This document shows positions 17,688-25,957 of a stretch of DNA of 45,780 nt, piece after piece (position 1 is the stretch's first letter; every line of letters begins with the position of its first letter). Source of the DNA: an uncultured Prochlorococcus sp. Its GTDB lineage: Bacteria; Cyanobacteriota; Cyanobacteriia; PCC-6307; Cyanobiaceae. Location: contig CACJCK010000009.1 of assembly GCA_902591865.1 (NCBI GenBank), positions 1-45,780 of the forward strand. The letters are read 5' to 3'. The notes under the pieces are model-generated. The model had not been told where the DNA came from, ran no database searches, and saw nothing but the letters and a program-made list of their open reading frames with translations. A program made the translations under genes and the position numbers.

Positions 17688-18162
17688 AAATATTTTTTTA
17701 AAAGGAATATTACCTTTACTTTTATTACTATCCCTTATTTTTAACCCATTAAAAGTATCTGCAGAAGTTGCAGAAACAGAAATAAATGGAGAATTAATCA
17801 ATGCTAGCAGTGAGTTCTTAAGGGACTTGGACTTTGAAACTTGGCAATTAGTAGCTTATAAATCACCTCTTTTTGCTGATAAATTGATCTTAAGAGTAAT
17901 AGGATATCCTGGAAATCTCAGGATTGATCATCCCACTGACTTGAAGGTTGAATCAGGTAGAAAACAGTGGCTTTTAGACGATAAAACATTACTTAATGTG
18001 GAATTGGCAAATGATGGAAGACAAGCTGCTGCAGAATTCGATCTTGATGAATTGATCCAAAATATAGATAAAAATAGACCATTAAGATTATCTTTGTCAG
18101 GAGTTTTTTCTGAGTTACCTGTACCGCCATTCGTTGTTAAAGAGTGGAGATCAATAAACTGA
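17662..18162 (+). CDS. DUF3122-like secreted protein
   Basis: 166 residues with a clear signal peptide: basic KKITKSNKNIFLKG, then LLPLLLL-type core ending KVSAEVAE. The mature part (FETWQLVAYKSPLFADKLILRVIGYPGNLRIDHPTDLKVESGRKQWLLDDKT...) fits the DUF3122 family, which is largely cyanobacterial and of unknown function; I place it there with moderate certainty. The predicted site is periplasm or thylakoid lumen. It begins 26 bp inside the previous gene and is 15 bp from ribD, so the three are one transcription unit. Confidence 0.72.
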   Translation: MKKITKSNKNIFLKGILPLLLLLSLIFNPLKVSAEVAETEINGELINASSEFLRDLDFETWQLVAYKSPLFADKLILRVIGYPGNLRIDHPTDLKVESGRKQWLLDDKTLLNVELANDGRQAAAEFDLDELIQNIDKNRPLRLSLSGVFSELPVPPFVVKEWRSIN

Positions 18163-18177
18163 ATTTGATTTTTGGAG

Positions 18178-19272
18178 ATGTCTGAAAAAAATGTAAGCCA
18201 TACAAAATGGATGAAGAGAGCAATTTTTTTGGCTTCCTTAGGCAAAAATACAACGAGTCCAAACCCTAGGGTGGGAGCGGTGATACTTGATAAGAATGGA
18301 AGTCTTATTTCAGAAGGGTTTCATTTCAAGGCAGGGATGCCTCATGCAGAGGCAATGGCTTTTAAAAATTTAAAAAAGGATGCTAAAGGTGGAACAATGT
18401 ATGTGAATCTTGAACCTTGTTGCCATCAAGGTAAAACACCTCCATGTGTAGATAAGGTGATATCCTCTGGGTTAAAAAAGGTATATATATCTATTGAAGA
18501 CCCTGATAAAAGAGTCTCTGGTAAAGGTATTAAGCTTCTAAAAGAAGCTGGAATACAAGTTCACCTAGGATTATGTAAAAAAGAAGCCTTAGAACTAAAT
18601 AAGGCTTTCATTCATAGGAACATTACTAAAAAGGCATTTGGTGTTCTTAAATGGGCGATGAGTATTGATGGAAGAATAGCTTTAAAAAATGGGAAAAGTA
18701 AATGGATTACTAATAATGAATCAAGGTCATTAGTTCATTCTTTTAGAGCAGAATTTGATGCAATAATCATTGGGGGAAACACACTAAGAAGAGATAACCC
18801 ACTTTTGACTACTAGAGGTTCTAAAAATCCTGAGCCTTTACGAGTTGTTTTCACAAAAAGTTTAGATCTCCCTTCAAAATCTAATCTTTGGGATTGTAGT
18901 AAGGCGAAAACTTTAGTTATTTATGATTCTTCTACAGCAAATGAAAGCTACCTCTCAAGGATTCCGAAATGTGTGGAGGTTAAAAAGGTATTATCAGACA
19001 ATCCGGAATTAATTTCAAAAATACTTGCAAAAAGAGGATGTAATAAAGTTCTCTGGGAATGTGGCCCTGGATTGGCTACTTCTGCTATTCAATCTAATTG
19101 TATTCAGGAGCTTATTACTTTTATTGCCCCAAAAATTTTAGGTGGAGAAAATAGTATGAATCCTTTAAATGATTTTGAATTTAGAGAAATGCACGAAATT
19201 ATAAAATTAAGTGATTCTCAGTTTAGTTTGATTGGAAATGATATATGTGTTAAGAGTTCATTCAATAATTAA
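18178..19272 (+). CDS. ribD: Bifunctional riboflavin deaminase-reductase RibD
   Basis: RibD deaminates the pyrimidine and then reduces the ribose in riboflavin synthesis. The N-terminal cytidine-deaminase-type zinc site is visible as HAEAMAF and EPCCHQGKTPPC. The C-terminal reductase domain has LKWAMSIDGRIA, AIIIGGNTLRRDNPLLT and CNKVLWECGPGLATS. About 364 residues is normal. I use the ATG at 18178; the TTG at 18172 would add Met-Glu only, and a GGAG touching the ATG is too close to be a ribosome site. Another riboflavin gene, ribF, is 5.5 kb away on the other strand. Confidence 0.95.
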   Translation: MSEKNVSHTKWMKRAIFLASLGKNTTSPNPRVGAVILDKNGSLISEGFHFKAGMPHAEAMAFKNLKKDAKGGTMYVNLEPCCHQGKTPPCVDKVISSGLKKVYISIEDPDKRVSGKGIKLLKEAGIQVHLGLCKKEALELNKAFIHRNITKKAFGVLKWAMSIDGRIALKNGKSKWITNNESRSLVHSFRAEFDAIIIGGNTLRRDNPLLTTRGSKNPEPLRVVFTKSLDLPSKSNLWDCSKAKTLVIYDSSTANESYLSRIPKCVEVKKVLSDNPELISKILAKRGCNKVLWECGPGLATSAIQSNCIQELITFIAPKILGGENSMNPLNDFEFREMHEIIKLSDSQFSLIGNDICVKSSFNN

Positions 19273-19291
19273 TATTTAAACTAATTTTTAT

Positions 19292-19319
19292 GGGTCAAAG
19301 TACCGTACGGTTCTTACCC
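19292..19319. promoter_or_regulatory. Inverted repeat upstream of ftsH
   Basis: A perfect 10-bp palindrome ACCGTACGGT (19302-19311) is flanked by GGGT (19292-19295) and ACCC (19316-19319), with further pairing AAG/CTT between. It lies 68-95 bp before the ftsH ATG, within a 39-codon reading frame (19290-19409, begins MGQSTVRFLPKKN) that overlaps the ftsH start. It is not a plus-strand terminator, since an A run, not a T run, follows. It could be an operator or an RNA leader hairpin. Confidence 0.4.
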
Positions 19320-19386
19320 AAAAAAAACAATACAGATACGGAAACTCTTCGTTTAGTTTATAATAAGTTCAAAATTGATCATAACT

Positions 19387-21249
19387 ATGCCAATAAGACA
19401 AGACGATAATCAACCTAATAGAAGATTTGGAATTGTAAATATCATTTTGATAGGAGTTGGAGCATTACTTCTATTTAGCAGCCTTTTCCCTAATCAAAAT
19501 ATGCAAATCCCTAGGGTTCCTTATTCTTTATTTATAGACCAGGTTAATGATGGGGAAGTTAAGCGTGCATATATCACTCAAGAACAGATTAGATATGAGA
19601 TAAATGGAGCTGAAGAAGGCGCCCCTTCTGTTTTAGCAACAACCCCAATATTCGATATGGACCTTCCACAAAGATTAGAGAGTAAAGGGGTGGAATTCGC
19701 TGCTGCTCCTCCAAAGAAACCTAATTTCTTCTCAACCATTTTAAGTTGGGTTGTTCCTCCTCTAATCTTCATACTTGTTTTACAATTTTTTGCGAGAAGA
19801 AGTATGGGTGGTGGAGGTGCTCAAGGAGCTCTTAGTTTTACTAAAAGTAAAGCTAAAGTTTATGTACCAGATGATGAATCTAAGGTAACTTTTGCTGATG
19901 TTGCTGGAGTTGACGAAGCAAAGGATGAATTAACTGAAATAGTTGATTTTTTGAAAAAACCTGAAAGATATACAGATATTGGTGCTCGAATACCTAAGGG
20001 AGTTCTTCTTGTGGGACCTCCAGGAACAGGAAAAACTCTTCTTTCAAAAGCTGTTGCTGGAGAGGCAGAAGTCCCTTTCTTCATAATTTCGGGTTCCGAG
20101 TTTGTTGAACTTTTTGTAGGTGCAGGTGCAGCAAGAGTTAGGGATTTATTTGAACAAGCTAAGAAAAAAGCACCTTGCATAATTTTTATTGACGAACTAG
20201 ATGCTATTGGTAAAAGTCGTTCGGGATCAATGGGAGTTGTTGGAGGGAATGATGAAAGAGAGCAAACTTTAAATCAGCTTCTTACTGAAATGGATGGATT
20301 TGCTTCAGCTGATAAGCCAGTTATAGTCCTAGCAGCCACGAACCAACCTGAGGTGCTTGACGCAGCACTTTTAAGACCAGGAAGATTTGATAGACAGGTT
20401 CTTGTAGATCGACCAGATTTATCCGGTAGAAAAACTATATTAGAGATCTATACAAAAAAGGTTAAACTTGCAGATTCAATTGACTTAGATTCAATTGCTC
20501 AAGCCACTAGTGGTTTTGCCGGTGCTGATTTAGCTAACATGGTTAATGAAGCTGCTTTACTTGCTGCAAGAGCCAAAAGGAAAAGTGTAGAACAACAAGA
20601 TTTAAGTGAAGCGATAGAGAGAGTTGTGGCTGGTCTGGAAAAGAAGAGTCGTGTTTTGCAAGATGATGAAAAGAAAGTCGTTGCTTATCACGAGGTGGGC
20701 CATGCAATTGTTGGCCATCTAATGCCTGGAGGATCAAAAGTTGCAAAGATTTCAATTGTACCAAGAGGTATGAGTGCACTCGGGTATACTCTTCAATTGC
20801 CAACTGAAGAAAGATTTTTGAATTCCAAAGAAGAATTAAAAGGTCAAATAGCTACATTACTTGGAGGAAGATCTGCAGAAGAGGTTGTCTTTGGAAAAAT
20901 TACAACCGGCGCTTCAAACGATTTGCAAAGAGCAACTGATATTGCTGAACAAATGGTAGGTACATTCGGAATGAGCGATATTCTTGGTCCTCTTGCTTAC
21001 GATAAACAAGGTGGAGGTCAGTTTTTAGGTAATGGAAATAATCCTAGAAGATCTGTTAGTGATGCTACTGCTCAAGCAATAGATAAAGAGGTAAGAGATT
21101 TAGTTGATGATGCGCATGAAACTGCACTAAAAATTTTGAGGAATAATTTACCTCTCCTTGAGTCAATTTCTCAAAAAATCCTTAAAGAAGAAGTTATAGA
21201 AGGCGATGATCTTAAAACTCTCTTAGCAGAAAGTAAAATGCCTGCATAG
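19387..21249 (+). CDS. ftsH: ATP-dependent zinc metalloprotease FtsH
   Basis: FtsH is a membrane-anchored AAA+ protease; in cyanobacteria its homologues drive photosystem II repair by removing damaged D1. Two membrane helices (about residues 15-32 and 120-137) bracket a lumenal/periplasmic domain. The AAA core has GPPGTGKT (Walker A), [11 protein letters not shown] (Walker B) and the second region of homology ending [10 protein letters not shown]. The protease site is HEVGH, followed by the downstream Asp region. The ATG at 19387 ([15 protein letters not shown]) is preferred to the TTG 12 bases upstream. It gives 620 residues, normal for the family. Confidence 0.96.
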   Translation: MPIRQDDNQPNRRFGIVNIILIGVGALLLFSSLFPNQNMQIPRVPYSLFIDQVNDGEVKRAYITQEQIRYEINGAEEGAPSVLATTPIFDMDLPQRLESKGVEFAAAPPKKPNFFSTILSWVVPPLIFILVLQFFARRSMGGGGAQGALSFTKSKAKVYVPDDESKVTFADVAGVDEAKDELTEIVDFLKKPERYTDIGARIPKGVLLVGPPGTGKTLLSKAVAGEAEVPFFIISGSEFVELFVGAGAARVRDLFEQAKKKAPCIIFIDELDAIGKSRSGSMGVVGGNDEREQTLNQLLTEMDGFASADKPVIVLAATNQPEVLDAALLRPGRFDRQVLVDRPDLSGRKTILEIYTKKVKLADSIDLDSIAQATSGFAGADLANMVNEAALLAARAKRKSVEQQDLSEAIERVVAGLEKKSRVLQDDEKKVVAYHEVGHAIVGHLMPGGSKVAKISIVPRGMSALGYTLQLPTEERFLNSKEELKGQIATLLGGRSAEEVVFGKITTGASNDLQRATDIAEQMVGTFGMSDILGPLAYDKQGGGQFLGNGNNPRRSVSDATAQAIDKEVRDLVDDAHETALKILRNNLPLLESISQKILKEEVIEGDDLKTLLAESKMPA

Positions 21250-21277
21250 TAGAATCTAGATCTAACAAGAAATATTC

Positions 21278-22204
21278 ATGTTACAACCAACTAAGCTTGC
21301 TAATAATAATTTCCTATCAAGCTTGGATTTATCCACGGATGAAGTTTTAAATATTCTTGAGATTGCAAATAATTTTAAAAATAAAAAAATAAGTATTAAT
21401 CTTAAAAATAAAGTTTTAGGATTAATTTTTGATAAGTCATCTACACGCACAAGAGTTAGTTTTCAGGTTGCGATGACTAGACTTGGTGGAACTACTATTG
21501 ACCTCAATCCCTCGACATCACAAATTGGGAGAGGGGAACCACTTAAAGATACGGCAAGAGTATTAAGTAGATATTGTGATGTTTTAGCAATTAGAACTTT
21601 TAATCATTCAGATCTAGAAGAATATGCAAAATGGTGTTCTAAACCAGTTATTAATGCCCTTACAGACTCAGAGCATCCATGTCAAGCTTTGGCTGATTTT
21701 ATGACTATTAAAGAGGAATTCAGTAATTTTAAAAACTTAATTTTGACGTTTGTAGGTGACGGGAACAATGTAGCTAATTCTCTTATTTTATGCGGAGCTT
21801 TATTAGGAGTTGAAGTTAGAATTGCATGTCCAATAGGATACGAACCAAAGGGCTCTATCATAAGAAAAGCACTTGAGATATATGAGAATAGAAATTTATT
21901 AAAAGTCACTAATGACCCTTATTCTGCAGTATTAGGTGCAAATGTTCTTTATACAGACGTTTGGTCTTCTATGGGAGAAGAAAATAAAAAAGAGACAAAA
22001 GATAAAATGTTTAAAGGATTTACTATTGATAGCAATTTAGTAAGTAAAGCCGATAAAGATGCGATTGTTCTTCATTGCCTTCCTGCTTATAGATCTAAAG
22101 AAATAACTGATGAAGTTATCGAATCTGAAAAAAGTAGAATTTTTGAACAAGCGGAAAATAGAATGCATGTTCAACAAGCCCTTTTAGCCTGCATGCTTTC
22201 CTGA
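21278..22204 (+). CDS. argF: Ornithine carbamoyltransferase
   Basis: ArgF joins carbamoyl phosphate and ornithine to give citrulline in arginine synthesis. The carbamoyl-phosphate site SSTRTRVSF is near residue 54, followed by HPCQALADF, a DVWSSMGEE segment and the ornithine-site HCLPAYR. 308 residues is normal. It is 28 bp downstream of ftsH. Its stop overlaps a likely terminator hairpin. Confidence 0.96.
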   Translation: MLQPTKLANNNFLSSLDLSTDEVLNILEIANNFKNKKISINLKNKVLGLIFDKSSTRTRVSFQVAMTRLGGTTIDLNPSTSQIGRGEPLKDTARVLSRYCDVLAIRTFNHSDLEEYAKWCSKPVINALTDSEHPCQALADFMTIKEEFSNFKNLILTFVGDGNNVANSLILCGALLGVEVRIACPIGYEPKGSIIRKALEIYENRNLLKVTNDPYSAVLGANVLYTDVWSSMGEENKKETKDKMFKGFTIDSNLVSKADKDAIVLHCLPAYRSKEITDEVIESEKSRIFEQAENRMHVQQALLACMLS

Positions 22205-22221
22205 AAGTTGCATTTTTTTTT
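22190..22221 (+). terminator. Probable terminator overlapping the argF stop
   Basis: TGC (22190-22192) pairs with GCA (22210-22212). Inside that, GCTTT pairs with AAAGT around a CCTG loop. An uninterrupted run of nine T follows (22213-22221). The stem is short with an internal mismatch, so this is only a fair terminator, but its position between argF and the separately controlled lexA supports it. Confidence 0.5.
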
Positions 22222-22228
22222 ATTTAAA

Positions 22229-22242
22229 GGTACAAATGTATT
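22229..22242 (+). promoter_or_regulatory. LexA box upstream of lexA
   Basis: GGTACAAATGTATT matches the cyanobacterial LexA consensus RGTAC-N3-DGTWCB at all but one fixed position (T for the final C). It lies 17-30 bp before the lexA ATG and overlaps a -10-like TATTCT at 22242-22247, where repressor binding would block RNA polymerase. This suggests lexA autoregulation. Confidence 0.65.
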
Positions 22243-22258
22243 ATTCTAATTTTTTTAC

Positions 22259-22876
22259 ATGTTTAATACTTTTGAAGAAAATTTAACTGATGCTCAAAGT
22301 GAACTTTATGCATGGATTAAAAATTACATGAAAGATTATAAGCATAGTCCATCAATCAGGCAGATGATGAAAGCTATGGGTTTAAGATCTCCTGCACCTA
22401 TTCAAAGCAGATTAAAACATTTACAAGAAAAAGGTTATATTTCATGGCAGGAGGGAAAGGCTAGAACTCTACAGATTGTAGATGAAGTTTTAGAGGGTGT
22501 ACCTATTATGGGTTCAGTAGCAGCTGGAGGTTTAATAGAGACTTTCTCTGATGTTAATGAACAACTAGAAATATCAGATGTCTTAAAAAAGAAAGATGTA
22601 TTTGCTCTAACAGTAAATGGAGATTCAATGATAGATGCTTGCATCGCTGATGGAGACATGGTCCTAATGGAACCCATTAAAGATCATTTTTCTATCAAAA
22701 ATGGGATGATTGTAAGCGCAATGGTACCTGGATTAGGAACAACTTTGAAATATGTTTTTAAAAAAGGTAATAAAATTTCATTACAAGCGGCAAATCCAGC
22801 TTATTCTCCAATTGAATTAAATTTGGAAGAAGTTATATTTCAAGGAAAGTTATTGGCTGTTTGGAGAAAGGTTTGA
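22259..22876 (+). CDS. lexA: SOS repressor LexA
   Basis: The N-terminal winged-helix domain (SIRQMMKAMGLRSPAPIQSRLKHLQEKGYI) is the LexA DNA-binding fold. The cleavage site Ala-Gly is in GSVAAGGL near residue 88. The Ser of GDSMID and the Lys of TTLKYVFK form the peptidase dyad, so autocleavage appears intact. 205 residues is normal. With the LexA box just upstream it is probably self-regulated. Confidence 0.95.
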   Translation: MFNTFEENLTDAQSELYAWIKNYMKDYKHSPSIRQMMKAMGLRSPAPIQSRLKHLQEKGYISWQEGKARTLQIVDEVLEGVPIMGSVAAGGLIETFSDVNEQLEISDVLKKKDVFALTVNGDSMIDACIADGDMVLMEPIKDHFSIKNGMIVSAMVPGLGTTLKYVFKKGNKISLQAANPAYSPIELNLEEVIFQGKLLAVWRKV

Positions 22877-22965
22877 AATTATAATTTATTCTTAAAAAAA
22901 TTTTAAAATTGAAAAACCTTTTAAATAAAATAATCATAGTTATCTTAAATTATTTAGTTTAAAAA

Positions 22966-23412
22966 TCAAATCTTCAGTGAGTTTAGAAGCTGCAATTGAT
23001 CAGGCAAAGGATTGGTACCTTTATGTACATTCATGAGGTAATCAAGTGCCTGAGTTATTGTCATATTATGATTCTTAACTAACCAAGCTATACAAACAAG
23101 AGGGGATCTTTCAAATCCAGCAACACAATGAATGTAAACAGGCCCGGATTCTATGATTTCTGAAAGTGTATTTATAGCTAAATTCAGTTGATTAATTGTT
23201 AGAGTTTCTTTATATTTATGGTCAGGAAGTATTATCCTCTTGCAGGAAAAATAATCTTCATAATTAACTTCAACAGAAGTTTCTTTTTTACTACATAAAC
23301 TAAATATCCAAATAATTCTATTATTTTTTAATTCGTTTATATCTTCAATTTTTCTTGGTGCAGGTCCTAATGCTAATTTGTCAATCAATACCCAATCTAT
23401 TTTAAAAGCCAT
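22966..23412 (-). CDS. Dual-specificity-type protein phosphatase
   Basis: A 148-residue protein with the Cys-based phosphatase P-loop HCVAGFERS at residues 95-103; Cys96 would be the nucleophile, Arg102 the phosphate binder and Asp64 (in LPDHKYKE) a candidate general acid. The N-terminal region IDWVLIDKLALGPAP resembles DSP entry segments. It is not the low-molecular-weight type (Wzb) usually paired with tyrosine kinases. It begins 29 bp downstream of the Wzc-like kinase on the same strand, so the inferred role is removing phosphotyrosine from that kinase's tail. Confidence 0.85.
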   Translation of the reverse strand: MAFKIDWVLIDKLALGPAPRKIEDINELKNNRIIWIFSLCSKKETSVEVNYEDYFSCKRIILPDHKYKETLTINQLNLAINTLSEIIESGPVYIHCVAGFERSPLVCIAWLVKNHNMTITQALDYLMNVHKGTNPLPDQLQLLNSLKI

Positions 23413-23441
23413 TATTTCTTAACTTTCCAAATCATTTAAGA

Positions 23442-25832
23442 TTAATTGTCTAACCATTTTGTTAATTTATTTTTAATTTTCAGTATTTTATTTAATATCT
23501 TTTTCAGCTTATTCGAGCCTCCTCCAGTTTTTTTACCCGATTCAGCTAAATTATTTTCAGTCTCATCCTCAGAATCATATTTATATTCATTCTCGATTTG
23601 ATTATAGTTTTGATACGTTGAAATTGGATAGTATGAATTCACATATCCATAATTTTTATAGCCACCATATCCTTTATTATATTTTCCATAACCATAGCCA
23701 TTATTAAATGACGGTAAATCACCTTTAGCTTCGTTTGTAACTATCCCGTAAAAATTTAAGCCTAGAGATTTTATTTTATCTATTGATTCTTTTGGTAATG
23801 ATCTATCTACTTCCCCTAAACCAATCAAAAGAATTAATCCATCTATAACTTCTGATATTAATAAAGAATCAGCTAAGCCTAATATTGGAGGTGAATCAAA
23901 CAAGATTATTTCATATTCACCTGATGTTTTTAATGTTTCAATCAAATTTTTAAATCGTTGCGAGCCAAGAAGTCTTGTTGGGTCGGGAGGTAATGTCCCT
24001 CCGGTGATAACACTCCAATTGTCATAATTTTCAATCTTATTCAAAACTTCTTTAATTGGCATATCCGGGTCAATTAGTAAATTTGAAAAACCTTTAAGAT
24101 TATTAAGCCCAAGTCGATAGTGAACTTGTGGTTTTCTTAGATCTGAGTCAATCAATAAAACCTTTACTCCCAAATCTGCTAATGTCTTTGCTAAGAGTAT
24201 ATTTGTAAGGGTTTTACCTTCTTTTGGTAGAGAACTTGTAAGAAGTAATGTTTTAATATTTTTTGTTGTATCTAAAAATCTAATTGATGTATATAGATTT
24301 CTGAAGGCTTCCTGAAAGAAAAATCTTTGATAGCTATCTATTCCTTTTTTATTAACGAAATCTTTTTTATTTAAAAGGGTTAAGATTGATTCTTTATCTT
24401 TTCTTAGTTCTTTAAAAACTTCAACATGAGGCAATGCCCCCAAAATTGTATAGTTAAGATCTTTTTTTACTTCATTAGTAGAGATAAAAACATGATTTTG
24501 TCTGTCTTTAATTGCGGCTAAAATCGCTCCAAAAAATAATCCCCCAATCAGACCAAAAAGTAAATTAAACCTATAATTAGGTTTTATTGGTTTAGATCCC
24601 ATTTGAGGTTTTGAAATAATTATCCAAGGTATGCTATTTTGAGCCATTTCTAATTGAAAACTTTCTCGAGCAGCAACAAGACTTAATAGGTTTTCGTTCG
24701 CCATTTCAAGTTCTTGAGAAATATTTTGATATTTTTTTATAAGTAAAGGCTGTTTTAGGAATTTTCCTTCAATATCTTCTTTTAGTTTTTTGAAAGAATT
24801 TAAGCTACCTGAATTAAGTTTTAAAGCAGTATCAACTGCTTCCAATTGATTCGTTAAAAGTAAAGGCTGAATTGTTTCTAGTCTCTTTTGTAAACCCCTA
24901 ACTACACTGGAGCTCTGGGTATATGTGGATTTTGCTTGAGCAAGCTCATTCTCCACATTTATCAACTCTTGCAATAGACCTTGATCAAAGTCACTTATAG
25001 ATAAACCAGCAGCTAGTTCCTGTTTCAAGCCTCTGGCAGTTAATGCTCCATTTTTTATTTCATTTCGAACATCAATTAATCTATTTCTTTCTTTAGTAAG
25101 TGAAATTATACTATTTTCAATTTCTTCTTGCCTTTCTTTTAAAGTTGATCCTTCTTTTGAAGGTTGAATTAATTTATATTTCTCGCGGAAATTTACTAAC
25201 TTTGATTGCAAAAGATCTTTTTTCTTTTGAATTTCTGGTCTTTGTTGATTTAGGAAGTTAAGCCCATCTTTTAGTTTTTTTTGTTTTTGTTCAAGAGAAT
25301 AATTCAAGTAACTTTCTGCAAGAGACTCTAATATCTTTTCGCCTATCTTTCGATTGTTAAAATTTAAATATACATTCAAAATACCTTTTGATATGCCACC
25401 CGGCTCATTTGATGCCTGATCAAGATTAAGATTATTTTTTAAAGCTGAAAGTGAAATATTAAAGTCTTTAGCAATAGGTTCTAAGTAAATTGGGCTTTTA
25501 AGAAATGTGATTAGTGTATTGATTTCGTACTGACTACTTTGATTTACTAAACCAGAAAACAAAGTTGAACTTGTGTCATATAGTCCCTTTTCAATATTAT
25601 CGGTACCCATAGGATCTTTTATCAACAAAGTAAAAGATCCCCTATAAACAGGGCGAAAAATCCTCGCATGCAAACTATATAATACTGATCCAGAAAAAAA
25701 TAGGCTGGCTGCTAAAATAAGCCACCTTTTTTTACGTACTATTCCTTTCCATAAATCATTAAGGTCAATCTCCTCTTCACTAGATTTAAGGATATTATTG
25801 TTGGATGAATTTTCGTAATTTGTTTTTTCCAA
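23442..25832 (-). CDS. Wzc-like polysaccharide co-polymerase and tyrosine autokinase
   Basis: A 796-residue fusion of a Wzz-type chain-length domain and a BY-kinase. Membrane helices lie at about 34-56 and 421-441, with long coiled coils in the periplasmic part (about 165-390). The cytoplasmic ATPase has Walker A TSSLPKEGKT (about 532-541), Walker A' VLLIDSDLRKP (about 558-568) and Walker B EIILFDSPP (641-649). The RNLYTSIRF stretch matches the kinase oligomer interface. A tail with 13 Tyr between residues 713 and 752 is the autophosphorylation cluster. The very end is a basic amphipathic helix. The start is TTG at 25832. It would control capsule or exopolysaccharide length together with the divergent Wza-like exporter. 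Confidence 0.92.
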   Translation of the reverse strand: MEKTNYENSSNNNILKSSEEEIDLNDLWKGIVRKKRWLILAASLFFSGSVLYSLHARIFRPVYRGSFTLLIKDPMGTDNIEKGLYDTSSTLFSGLVNQSSQYEINTLITFLKSPIYLEPIAKDFNISLSALKNNLNLDQASNEPGGISKGILNVYLNFNNRKIGEKILESLAESYLNYSLEQKQKKLKDGLNFLNQQRPEIQKKKDLLQSKLVNFREKYKLIQPSKEGSTLKERQEEIENSIISLTKERNRLIDVRNEIKNGALTARGLKQELAAGLSISDFDQGLLQELINVENELAQAKSTYTQSSSVVRGLQKRLETIQPLLLTNQLEAVDTALKLNSGSLNSFKKLKEDIEGKFLKQPLLIKKYQNISQELEMANENLLSLVAARESFQLEMAQNSIPWIIISKPQMGSKPIKPNYRFNLLFGLIGGLFFGAILAAIKDRQNHVFISTNEVKKDLNYTILGALPHVEVFKELRKDKESILTLLNKKDFVNKKGIDSYQRFFFQEAFRNLYTSIRFLDTTKNIKTLLLTSSLPKEGKTLTNILLAKTLADLGVKVLLIDSDLRKPQVHYRLGLNNLKGFSNLLIDPDMPIKEVLNKIENYDNWSVITGGTLPPDPTRLLGSQRFKNLIETLKTSGEYEIILFDSPPILGLADSLLISEVIDGLILLIGLGEVDRSLPKESIDKIKSLGLNFYGIVTNEAKGDLPSFNNGYGYGKYNKGYGGYKNYGYVNSYYPISTYQNYNQIENEYKYDSEDETENNLAESGKKTGGGSNKLKKILNKILKIKNKLTKWLDN

Positions 25833-25899
25833 ATCTTTGAGAGGATTGATATAGAATTAACAGATAACCCATCATATTATAAAGTGTAGTTTAATACAC

Positions 25900-25931
25900 C
25901 TCATTAATTGTTATTAAGATGAATTAATGAG
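25900..25931. promoter_or_regulatory. Perfect inverted repeat in the wzc/wza divergent promoter
   Basis: CTCATTAATT (25900-25909) and AATTAATGAG (25922-25931) are perfect 10-bp arms around a 12-bp spacer that contains a -10-like TAAGAT (25915-25920). The site lies in the 125-bp gap between the two divergent polysaccharide genes. This arrangement fits a dimeric repressor operator covering a promoter. Confidence 0.5.
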
Positions 25932-25957
25932 ATGATAAAAATGAATTTTTTTTAATT

